A DNA stretch of 23,516 nt from NCBI GenBank assembly GCA_016702545.1, contig JADJDT010000046.1, positions 1 to 23,516 on the forward strand, read 5' to 3'. Positions within the stretch are counted from its first letter, which is position 1; the number at the start of each line of letters is the position of its first letter. Both the position numbers and the translations under genes were made by a program. The stretch is from Pseudomonadota bacterium. GTDB lineage: Bacteria > Myxococcota_A > Polyangia > GCA-2747355. The notes under the pieces were generated by a model. That model did no database searches. It had not been told where the DNA came from and saw only the letters and a program-made list of their open reading frames with translations. Shown here in pieces: positions 12,026 to 20,065 of this stretch.

Positions 12026-13584
12026 ATGGCGCGACCCACGGGTTCCCTGCCGGGTGAGCGCAGCGGCGCGCCGCCGCCGTCGGTTGGCGCAGCTCAGAAG
12101 CGCATCGTCTATCTCGGACCGTCGCTGGTGGCTTTCGTGGCGCTCAAGCGGGCGCTGGGACGCGTCACCGGGTGCAGCTGCGCCGACCCCGACGGCCCGC
12201 GGATGCAGCTCGACTGTGGTGAGCTGCGCACCTCCTGGGAGCTGCAACCGGACACCGATCAGCTGCTGGAGGCGCTGCAGACGACCTACGTCAATCTGCT
12301 GGTGATCGATCTGCGCTGCGCGACCGATGACAGCTGCCTCGACGCGCGCGCGGACGACATGATCGGGCTGATCGATCGCCTCGATGAGCTGCCCGACATC
12401 GAGACGCGCTACGGCTTCCATCGCATCGTCGCCTTGCTGCCGGCCGCCGAGACCGCCGCGGTCGATCGGTTGATTCTGGCCCTGGGACGGCGTGGCATCG
12501 GTGCGGTGCTGCGGCAGCGGCAGTCGAGCGCCCTGGCCGCCGTCGATCGACGAGTTCATGGCCTCGGTGGCGGGGGTCGAGGGTGGGCGGCTCGAGCCGA
12601 TCGACATGCGCCTGTTTCGGCTCTCGCATCTCGATTATCCCGCGCTGGGCCGGCGGATCTGGCGCGGGGCGCAACTCGGCGCGGCGGCGCTGCGCAAGCT
12701 GGTGCCCTTCGCCGGCGGACCCTCCTTCGAGTCGCTCTTCTTCGAGTCGGCCGAGCTGATGGTGCCGCCCTTCCGCGCCGATGGCTTCGAGAAGATGATT
12801 CGGCGGGCGCTGGGCGCCCCGGGCGCGACCAACGACTTCCGCCTGCTGCCGCGGCCGCTCTTCATCGGTGTGACCGACCAGGACGAGCGGGAGCACGTGA
12901 TCTTCGGCGCCCAGGGTCACGACGACGTGCCGATCAGCGTGGCGATCCGCGCCTCGCTTAGCCTCAACCCGGCCTTCGGCGCTACGCGCATCGGTGGCCG
13001 CTACTACGAGGACGGCGGGGTGACGCGTACCTCGAACTTCGTCGAGGCCATCCGCCGCGGGGCGGGGCTGATCTTCGTGCTCGACCCCTTCGTGCCCTAC
13101 GTCTCACGTGCGCCGGGCTTCGCCAGCACGCGCGGCATGCTCTTCAACTTCGATCAGAACATCCGCACGATCTCGTATACGCGCTTCGAGAACACGCGTG
13201 GCTGGGTGCTGCGCCGCTACCCCGACGTGCGCTCCTACACCTTTCTGCCGGCCAATCGCTTGCGGCAACTGATGTCGGTCAGTCCCTTCGATCACCGGCC
13301 CTTCCTCGAGATCTGGCGCGGCGCCTATCTGTCGACGCTGCAGCGGATCCAGCGGCTGCGGCACCGCATGCACGGCGATCTGGCGGTCTTCGGCGTCAGC
13401 CTCGAGCTCGGGCGCGCCGAGGCGGTCGCGGAGCGCCTCGGAGACGGCGCGCCGACTGGAGCTCGCCGACTTCTACCCCGAGGGCCGGGTCGAGATCCGG
13501 CAGCCACCGCTCTGTCTCGAGCGGGCTGCAGCGGCGGCCCGTGAGGCAGCGGAGCCGCGACCGAAGCGGGCGGCGGGCGAGTGA
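12026..13584 (+). CDS. Patatin-like protein with receiver-like N-terminus, nucleophile region not found (frameshifted)
   Basis: The C-terminal half matches patatin-like hydrolases: ADGFEKMIRRALGAPGA, LFIGVTDQDEREHVIFG, DDVPISVAIRASLSLNP, and the dyad Asp in YYEDGGVTRTSNF, then VLDPFVPY. Patatins need an upstream oxyanion-hole glycine motif and a GXSXG serine. Neither appears in any frame I could read. Instead the first 170 residues look like a response-regulator-type alpha/beta fold (RIVYLGPSLVAFVALKRALG, LLVIDLRCATDD, RIVALLPAAETAAVDRL, GIGAVLR). A frame jump near 12525-12545 connects this to PSIDEFMASVAG. A second jump near 13440 reaches RLELADFYPEGRVEIRQPP and the stop at 13582-13584. Start ATG 12026 is weakly supported (GTG 12020 is also possible). 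It could be a catalytically dead member or an artefact of a missing segment. No substrate can be named. Confidence 0.65.
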
Positions 13585-13595
13585 GGGGGCACCGG

Positions 13596-14103
13596 ATGAC
13601 TCGCGCTGCGCTGCTGACGACGGCCGGGGCGCTGGCGATGATGCTCGCCGCACCACGGGCCGAGGGGCACGGGCTCCGAGACGCCCGGATCCTCTCCGTG
13701 GGCGTGGGCGGCAGCTACGTCAACTTCGAGGGTGCGAAGACCGGCGCTCCCAGCGCGGTGGTGCAATACAGCAGGAACACGGAATTGCTCACGCTTGAGG
13801 CGTCTTCGAGCTGGGCTATCGGCGGCGACCGGGCCGTCCACCTGCGCCTGACCGGCGAGCTGCTCGGAGAGCGAGTTTCTCGGCATCACGATGGGCCTCG
13901 GCGCGGTGTTGTGCGACGAGGACCCGGGTGGTGAGATGATTTTCGGGCTCGCGGCCAATGTGCCTTTGCCGCTGAACAAACGCTCGGCGATCAAGCTGGG
14001 CGTGACCCTCGGCCGCTTCGTGCGATTCGAAGGGGCGCCCGCCCGGGGTGGTTTCTTCGTCGGTGTCCGACTGCTCTTTCGGCATTTCTTCGGCGAGGTC
14101 TGA
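13596..14103 (+). CDS. Small exported, probably outer-membrane barrel-like protein (one frameshift)
   Basis: Not assigned to a named family. The N-terminus MTRAALLTTAGALAMMLAAP with a following A-x-G is a good signal peptide. The mature part alternates polar and hydrophobic residues, as in short outer-membrane beta-strands (ARILSVGVGGSYVNFEGA, RAVHLRLTGELLG, MIFGLAANVPLPL, RSAIKLGVTLGRFVRFEG, GGFFVGVRLLFRHFFGEV). An indel near 13865-13880 moves the frame to EFLGITMGLGAVLCDED. Corrected length is about 168 residues. ATG 13596 is preferred over GTG 13581, which overlaps the upstream stop, because it starts the signal peptide directly and has a GAGGGGG stretch upstream. Close spacing suggests co-transcription with the patatin-like gene. 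Confidence 0.55.
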
Positions 14104-14185
14104 AGGCGTCTTCTCGCGGTCTGAGCCCGCAGGGTCGCGCGGCCACGACCAGCGGTGGGCTCTTGCGCGGTAGCCGCCCGCCCAC

Positions 14186-14237
14186 GGTGCCTGGCACCGG
14201 CCTTCGGGCCGGTACGCAGTCCTCGGTGACTCGAGGA
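14186..14237. repeat. Palindrome cluster downstream of the exported protein gene
   Basis: Three structures lie in a row. GGTGCC-t-GGCACC is a 13-bp palindrome (14186-14198). ACCGGCC-ttcg-GGCCGGT is a 7-bp stem with a UUCG tetraloop (14196-14213), overlapping the first. TCCTCG-gtgact-CGAGGA follows (14220-14237). The tetraloop stem could end transcription from the upstream operon, although no T-run follows. The GGTGCCTGGCACC motif resembles palindromes I associate with REP-type elements. Apart from these, 14104-14225 has no supportable gene. Confidence 0.5.
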
Positions 14238-14268
14238 CTCGCCACAACGCCTGGCCGCTCGGGAGCGC
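14226..14268 (-). repeat. Isolated partial copy of the repeat module end
   Basis: The minus strand reads RALPSGQALWRVLESPR, the C-terminal part of the module. The DNA core GGACTCGCCACAACG and the next roughly 20 bases match the module at 15429 with only a few differences. The copies are 1194 bp apart and in the same orientation, with the acetyltransferase gene between them. Confidence 0.6.
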
Positions 14269-14273
14269 TCGGT

Positions 14274-14326
14274 GAATCAACCCGGGCCAGGATCAACCAC
14301 CCGGGTCAGGATCAACCCAATAACGG
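14274..14326. repeat. Three tandem copies of a 17-19 bp unit
   Basis: The units run 14274-14290, 14291-14309 (GATCAACCACCCGGGTCAG) and 14310-14326. All share GA(A)TCAACC; the first two also share CCGGG-CAG. The array ends 52 nt before the start of the acetyltransferase gene. It may be its operator region or simply a slippage-generated repeat. Confidence 0.5.
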
Positions 14327-14378
14327 AACGTCCACGCTTGACGACGACATCGCCAGGCATGCGACAAAGGTGTTCGAG

Positions 14379-15004
14379 ATGCGAAATCCAGCGCACGCCG
14401 TGGAAGAGGGGGCAACGGGCAGTCTGCCTGAGCGTGTGGTTTGCGAAACCGAGCGTTTGCTCCTTCGTGAGTTCTCGATGGATGACCTGGCCGGGGTCCA
14501 GCGTTACGCATCCGACATGCGCGTCGTTGAGTACCTGACCTTCGGGCCCAACAACGAGAGCGACTCGGTCGAGTTCCTGCGTCGCTGAATCGACCGCGCA
14601 GCGGAACCCGTCAAGATCATGCCCTCTGCGATAGTGCGGCGGGCTGACAGCAGGCTGGTCGGTAGCTGGCTTGCTCCTACGCCCGTGGCGCAAACGCACT
14701 GCTGAGCTCCGGCTACTGCCTGGCAGCCACGAGTTCTGGGGCAACGATTACGCCCGCGAAGCTGCCGCGCTCGTCACCTACGGCTTCGAGTCGCTGGACC
14801 TTCATCGCATCTTTGCGGTCGCAGACCGAAGATAATACCTTCGCTGCGGCTCCTGGAGCGGCTAGGGTTTTCGTCGCGAGGACATCTGCGCAGGACGACT
14901 ACCTCCGGGGCCAGTGGCGGGACTCAGTGGTCGCCGTGTTAGCTGATGAGTGGCGTGGGCGTCCCCGAATGGATCCGCCAGAGACGATGGCCGACCTCAC
15001 CTAG
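14379..15004 (+). pseudogene. GNAT-family N-acetyltransferase, RimJ/RimL-like (frameshifted)
   Basis: Acetyl-CoA-dependent N-acetyltransferase of the RimJ/RimL type; the acceptor cannot be inferred. The ATG at 14379 gives MRNPAHAVEEGATG and then the family opening ETERLLLREFSMDDLAGVQRYASD and VEYLTFGPNNE. One frame stops at about 14588. Downstream frames continue the fold: ADSRLVGSW; AEL followed by EFWGNDYAREAAALVTYGF (acetyl-CoA loop and helix) and ESLDLHRIFAVADRR; SLRLLERLGF (the usual S-x-R-L-L-E-x-L-G-F signature); then DYLRGQWRDSVVAVLADEWR, stopping at 15004. At least four indels are needed. This could be a true pseudogene, since the whole 14-19 kb zone is broken, or an intact gene with sequence errors as elsewhere. 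It lies between partial copies of a minus-strand repeat module. Confidence 0.75.
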
Positions 15005-15201
15005 CGTCGTGCAACTGGAGTCCGACAACGATCCGCGCAGCCCACGGTTCCCGCTCAGCCGCCCGCCACCCACGGCCGGGGTGCCGGTACCGGCCTCGGG
15101 CTTTCTGTATGGGTTCGGCGGCGCGGGCATCTGCCACTGGCGATTCGCGGCCAGCTTCTCGGCAGGGCGGAGCGAGGGCGCTTCGGTACAATGACCTCAT
15201 C

Positions 15202-16240
15202 CCTCAGCGGCGCGAGGATCACCGCCAGCGAACTCCTGGTGGCAAACCGCGGCGTCAAGGCGCAGGGCCTGATCAATAGCCTTCCAGGTGTCTCCCCCGA
15301 GCTCGGGCGCCGGGCCCGGTTTTCGACGTGGGAAGTTGGCCCGTGCGTCGCAAAGAAGTTCCGCGCGACCAGGCGAATGTCGTCGATCAAGGCCCGCGAT
15401 CAGCCGGTACTCGACCTCAGTGGCTCAAGGACTCGCCACAACGTCTGGCCGCTCAGTAGCCCTCGGGTCCCACGACCAGCCGGCGCTGGCGGATTGACGA
15501 CACGGTCCGTCGACGATCAAGTACCGCTTCCGGCGATTCCTGAGTCGGCATTTTGCCATGCTCGCTGAGGAACGAGGAGCGGCCTTGATGTCATCGAAGG
15601 CGAAAGCGTGCAGGTCAGCCCCAGCTCGGCTGTAAGCGGCCGAAGGACGTGCCAGGACAAGCCACGACAACCCGCGATATCCCTCGTTCAATGCGCGGTT
15701 GATGCCCTGCCAACAGCCCCGGGCCAGGTAGGTTCGTCGGTTGTCTTCGTGGGTAAGGTGCCGTGGTGCTGGAAGAACGTGCGCGCCGCCTCGACTATCA
15801 GGTCCGGCGTAAGTGTGCGGTCAGGCCAAAATCAGTCTGACCGACGCGACGACCCCTGCCAGCGAGGAGCGGCCCGATAGCCCGCGTTGCCCACGCAATG
15901 AGGGCACGGTCGACGGCTCGCCAGCTCAGGCTAAGTTCGGGCACCGCTTGCGGCGACTCCCTCGTCGGCAATGTGCCGTGGGTGCTAACGAAGGTGCGAA
16001 TGGCCGGACGACCGGAATCGACAGTGAGCTCAGTCTCGGAGTAATGATCCTCTTCAACGGCTCAAGGACCTGCGCCAGTGACGAGCCGCAGCAGCCGATG
16101 TCCCTGGGAAAGGGCGGATCGATCGCCCGCCAGCTAGAACAGTGGCATTCCGGGTACCTCGTCTTTGGACTACTGCGTTGGCGTCTTGCCGTGTCGCGCG
16201 TAAGTAGCGCGGACTGCCTTCGCGAATTCCCTCGATGGTG
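15202..16240 (-). pseudogene. Minus-strand protein made of ~70-residue repeated modules (five units, frame-broken)
   Basis: No long ORF exists here, but reading the minus strand across small frame jumps gives five copies of one module. The HG codon pairs lie at 16188-16193, 15975-15980, 15760-15765, 15555-15560 and 15340-15345, so the period is 205-215 nt. Module pattern: helix, HG-x-(LM)-PT (HGKTPT, HGTLPT, HGTLPT, HGKMPT, HGQLPT by correction), then W-x-(AG)-(IV)-(DN)-x-AL (WRAID, WRAVDRAL, WQGINRAL, WKAIDQAL), then a Gly-rich turn and GSSLAQVLEPLK (16052-16087), SLAGVVASVR, SGQTLWRVLEPLR (15415-15454) or SSLAVILAPLR (15202-15234). The longest uninterrupted stretch covers the second unit (about 68 codons). 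From memory this resembles long repeat proteins in Planctomycetes and relatives (GETWKAIDxAL...GLPGGSSLARLL type) of unknown function. The unit order and spacing argue against chance. Whether the breaks are decay or sequence error is open. Confidence 0.6.
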
Positions 16241-16257
16241 CCGGGACACTGTCCCCG
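16234..16257. repeat. Palindrome with GGTGCC lead
   Basis: GGGACA-c-TGTCCC (16244-16256) is preceded directly by GGTGCC and followed by C. It shares the GGTGCC-GG layout with the palindrome at 14186-14198, 2 kb away. Paired sites of this look often flank REP-associated tyrosine transposase elements, but I find no Y1 transposase (HUH) gene here. Confidence 0.4.
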
Positions 16258-16439
16258 TTGCCCTGCGAATTCTGGACCTCCCCTACCGGCTCCCCGGGGG
16301 CGCGCAAGTACGTTCGTCAGGACCGCTGCGTGTTCGCGGGCGAAGCGTGAAGGCGCTCGCTGTGGCGTCGGCGGTGAGGTCGTACCAGACACCACGAACC
16401 CGGAGGTTCGTGAGGCGTTGAGGAGCCGATGCAGATCAG

Positions 16440-18620
16440 AGGGCTGTAGCGGGCCAAATCAAGCTCCCAGACGATTTTACCCAGCTCGCCCGGTCGGCGT
16501 GCCTGTCACCCCTGGAACCCGCAACGCCGGGCAGCTGCCGGTCTCGTCAGTAGACGATCTTTTTGAGCGGCCAAGGCGTTGCGCAGTGGGGTCGAGATTG
16601 TCGGGGCTTGTGCGCGAGACACGAGCAGACGCTCCGCGATACCCGCGGACCCACGTCAACTGGGCTTCGGTGAGATGGTAGTCTGGCCCTCCTCCCAGGC
16701 CTTCCGAACCTGGTCAACGCCTGTTGCTCCGTCTTTGACATTTACGAGGGCGATACCGGGTCGCTGCTGCCAACGCGGCGCCGAACCATAATGTACGCCT
16801 CGTCGTACTCAAGCGTGTCGCGGGACACCGCGGGTTGAGTACGAATCACGATGTCGTCGGGCTGCAGAGATTCCAGGAGGAAAACAGGGCAAAGCGATCG
16901 GGCGACAACCGAGTACCGGTGGGGCGGCCGCGAGTCGGCGATGCGACGAAAACGCGTCGAGGGTCACCCCGTCTCAGCGACATCGTGGCGAACTCGGGCG
17001 ATCCGAACACCTCTTCTGGTGCGGGAGCAGATTTGGCGAAAGATACCCACGTGAAAGGGCTTCGAGACGGCGGCGGCGAGCAGCGAGCAGCCCGGGCGGA
17101 AGATGGCTTTTTATCGCGGTAGTCAGCGGTGAGGTGATTCGATGCGTGAGTGAGCAAGAGTTCCGTGCGATACCCAGCTTGCTCAACAGACGGTGAAACG
17201 CCGACCGGCGAGCGGGGCGGCGTGTTCAGGAAGCGCAACGATCAGTCGCGGAATGGCTGTGCGTCGCTGCTGCGTAGTGGCCCGAAGGAGGTTCAGCCGG
17301 GAGACGTTCGAATTCCGGAGGGCGTTGCGAAGGGCAGGGCCGTCGAGCTGATCAAGCACAAAGCTGGCGACTACGTCGAAGGGTGAGGCGCTTCAACGTA
17401 TGCCCTAGCGGAATCCGTGGCCTCGTTGACCACGGGGGCGCCGGCGTTATTGAACTTTCCGAGGTATGCGCGGTCACGAAAGGGGTTGGGTGCTCCGTCG
17501 TACACCGACCGGTCTCTCTCCAGGTCGATGGCATGCTCCGGTAGCCCGCCGCTATTCACGGTGCCTTCTGGGCATCCGGTACAGGACGCTGGTTTGGCCC
17601 CCACATCCGGGATGAGCGGTGGGGCTTGGTCCCCTGGCGCGGGGCGCCCGCGGTCCACACCAACCGCCAAACGATCCAGAGGTTGGCTGGAAGGCCGGTG
17701 TGAAAGGGCTCCCAGTGGGGGTCGACGGGACGCTTGCTGCCTTCCCCAAGCCGGTGACTCTAGCGCGAAGGTGGTTCTGGTGCCTCAGCAGTTTCTTGGG
17801 TGTGTACGGCGACGAGGCGCTTGCTGTCCGCAGCGGAAGAGCTTCGTCTGCCGGAGTGGAGACGGCCGACCACATCCCTGCAACCAGCTGAATTCGTGAC
17901 TGGAGAGCACCGGGGCAGGTGTTCATACCCAGACGGCTACCAAGCCTTCAGAGTCGCCCGAAATCTCGAACCAGCGATCCACGGAGATACCCATTTCGCG
18001 CCAGGACACTCCTGCTCCATCGCGGTGTAGGCCTGTTGGACCGCGCCGAACTGGTAGCGCCGAGAAGCGCCGACTGTTGGTGGTTATCGAGTACTCTCAG
18101 CGGGTTGGAAGCGCAGTGATGTTCAGGGTTAGAAGACAGGGCGTATCGCAGGCCCGCAGTCGGGCTTGACGATACTTGGTACCTCCCTCTCCTTGCGGTC
18201 GCGGAGCCGACCAATCGTCGGTCAAGCCCGGAAGAGCGAGCCGGACGTCGCGGAAATTGCCCATCTCAGCGCGGCGCTCGCCCGTGTTGTCTTCGGGGGC
18301 GAATACCGTTGGGAGTGGTTTCAAAGGCGTCCCTAACGCCTTGGGGACAAACGCAGGTCGCGGAGGTCATGTGCGGCTCTCCGTCTCCCAAGTTAGCATC
18401 CGATGGCGCGGTGGACGTTGCCACCGATAAGTCTGGCTCACGCGGTGGACTCACTTCGGGGCCAACGAGCTTGCAGTGTGGCTGGTCGACAACCGTGCCG
18501 CAGGTTGATGTTGAGTGGCGGTCACGGGGCTGGACCTGCGCCGAGAGAGACCCTCCAGGTCGAGGGGTAAGCACGGCGAGCATCGCTAACGCAGCGCCCA
18601 CAACGCGGAGGCACTGAGGA
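16440..18620 (-). pseudogene. Unidentified minus-strand coding region in many frame fragments
   Basis: I do not recognise a family. Fragments that read like real protein, in N- to C-terminal order on the minus strand: a signal-peptide-like stretch LRVVGAALAMLAVLTP followed by a Cys-containing segment (about 18270-18616); YQFGAVQQAYTAMEQECPGA then KWVSPWIAGSRFRATLKAW (17937-18056); RPVDPHWEPFHTGLPANLW (about 17680-17740); LPEHAIDLERDRSVYDGAP then NPFRDRAYLGKFNNAGAPVV (to 17371), which joins by one frame jump to DVVASFVLDQLDGPALRN then ALRNSNVSRLNLLRATTQQ (17183-17376); VEQAGYRTELLLTHASNHL (about 17110-17190); ESLQPDDIVIRTQPAVSRD then TLEYDEAYIMVRRRVG (16742-16898); GIALVNVKDGATGVDQVRKA (about 16690-16758). 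Plus-strand frames here give nothing comparable. These may be one or several genes, possibly the N-terminal part of the repeat-module protein downstream. Confidence 0.4.
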
Positions 18621-19081
18621 CGCGTGCCTGCGTCTGCCCGATCGCCGACCCAAGGCGCCGCTGCAAGGCCGTCAACTGGGGCACGCTTCGGAGGCTCCCA
18701 GGGCGGGGCTCCGTTCGTTCCCCGCCCCACGGCGCCTGCCGTCTGGCCCACGGTTCGGAAGTGCAACCGACATCGCTAGGAATTTCCCGTCCACTCGAAC
18801 AGTCGCCCGGTGTACCGCGTTCAGGCGGGAGGACGCCCGTTCGTGCGTCTGACCCTGACCTGGCGACTCGATCTGCCAGTTCCGCACACCTGCGCGGCCA
18901 TCCGATGCAAGCACAAGACCAACTCTCGGCCGTCGGGAGCAACGACCCGCCACCGCGCGCGAACCGTGAGGGTTCGAGGTGAAGAGGATCCTTCCGGGTG
19001 GACCCAGAGCGAAGTGGGGAACCAACGGAATCGGTCGGCCAACGGCTTTGCCACTGCATCTGCTCGTCGCAGCAGGTATCC
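18621..19081. other. Stretch without an assignable gene
   Basis: Both strands show short ORFs. The minus-strand reading around 18821-19054 (TLTVRARWRVVAPDGRELVL) looks mildly protein-like, but a plus-strand frame over the same bases is just as plausible, so I make no call. A strong inverted repeat, GGGCGGGG 18701-18708 with CCCCGCCC 18720-18727 (11-nt loop), lacks a T-run. A smaller one, CGAACC-gtgag-GGTTCG, lies at 18960-18976. Both may be transcript-end structures between the island and the metF operon. Confidence 0.35.
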
Positions 19082-19101
19082 TCAAAGCCCGATTGCGGGC
19101 T
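19082..19101 (-). terminator. Intrinsic-type terminator of the acnA-metF unit
   Basis: On the minus strand the metF stop codon TAG is followed at once by AGCCCG-caat-CGGGCT and then TTGAG. The 6-bp GC-rich stem with a 4-nt loop and short T stretch sits exactly at the end of the gene. Confidence 0.6.
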
Positions 19102-20007
19102 AGGCCCGCTCGGTCCCCGATCCCCAAGGGGCTGGCCCTGGCCCTGGGCGGACGCCGAGGATGTGGCAGATGGCGAAGGTCAGGTCGGCGCGGTTGAGCG
19201 TGTAGAAGTGGAACTGCTTCACGCCCCCGGCCTGCAGCGCGCGCACTGCTCGGCCGCGACCACGGCGGCGACCAGGCGGCGCGTCTCCGGGTCGTCATCG
19301 AGCCCCCCAAGAGCTCGGCGACCCAGGCGCGGCACGCTGGTGCCGCACAGCGCGGAGAAGCGCGCCATCTGGGCGAAGTGGGTGACACGGGAGGATCCCG
19401 GGGATCACGGGGCCGTGATCCCCGCCGCCTGGGCACGGTCAAGGAAGCGGAAGTAGCGCTCGACGTCGAAGAAAAACTGCGTGATGGCCTGGGTCGCGCC
19501 GGCATCGAGCTTGCGCTTGAGGGCGTCGGGTCGGCCGCGGCGCGGCTCGCCTCCGGATGCCCTTCCAGGGTAGGCGGCGACGCTGATCTCGAAGTCCGCC
19601 ACGCGGCGCAGGCCGGGGACCAGGTCCGCGGCGTAGGCGTAGCCCTGCGGGTGGGGCTCGTGGCCGGCGCTGCCCGCGGGCGGATCGCCGCGCAGGGCGA
19701 CGATGTGGCGCACGCCGGCGCCCAGTAGTGCCGGGCGATCGCGTCGATCTCGGCGCGCGTGGCGCCGACGCAGGTGAGGTGCGCGGCCGGCTCAGCGCGG
19801 TCTCGCGGCGCAGCCGCGCGACGGTAACATGGGTGCGGGCGCGGGTCGATGCGCCGGCGCCGTAGGTCACCGGACGTAGGCCGGGCGTAGCACGGCCGGG
19901 CGCTCGATCGCGGCCCACAGCTTCTGGTCGGCCTGGTCGTCGCCAGGCGGGAAGAACTCGAAAGGGAGACGGTGACGTCGCGCGGCGGCGGACGGGGCCA
20001 CCGGCAT
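19100..20007 (-). CDS. metF: 5,10-methylenetetrahydrofolate reductase (frameshifted)
   Basis: FAD-dependent enzyme that reduces methylene-THF to methyl-THF for methionine synthesis. The reading includes FEFFPPGDDQADQKLWAAIER (conserved Glu in FEFFPP, 19943-19966), VTYGAGAS, HLTCVGA by frame correction, MRHIVALRGDPPAGS (19660-19713), VADFEISVAAYP, LKRKLDAGATQAITQFFFD (substrate and FAD region) and the C-terminus HFYTLNRADLTFAICHILGV. ATG 20007 gives about 300 codons, matching the roughly 296 of E. coli MetF. At least four indels break the frame. It starts about 58 nt after the acnA stop on the same strand, so the two are probably co-transcribed. Confidence 0.88.
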
Positions 20008-20065
20008 CAACACGGCGGCGGCCTGGAACTGCGGGTCGCGTCGGCTGAGCGGGAGGATGGGCGCG

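Noticed and set aside
13816..14280. Minus-strand ORF over the end of the exported protein gene
   Set aside because: Only its first 20 or so residues are meaningful (the module end at 14226-14268). The rest runs antisense to the plus-strand protein and lacks features.
17304..17325. Possible tRNA T-arm (GTTCGAATTCC)
   Set aside because: Flanking bases do not pair into a T-stem, and no anticodon or acceptor stem can be drawn around it.
17150..17386. Plus-strand 78-codon ORF (…VQPGDVRIPEGVAKGRAVEL…)
   Set aside because: The opposite strand over the same bases gives a longer, more protein-like reading that connects to neighbouring minus-strand fragments.
14100..19100. CRISPR array or integron cassettes in the repeat-rich zone
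   Set aside because: Repeats recur at about 210 nt with protein-level conservation and no constant 25-40 bp repeat with unique spacers. No attC core sites or integrase were seen.
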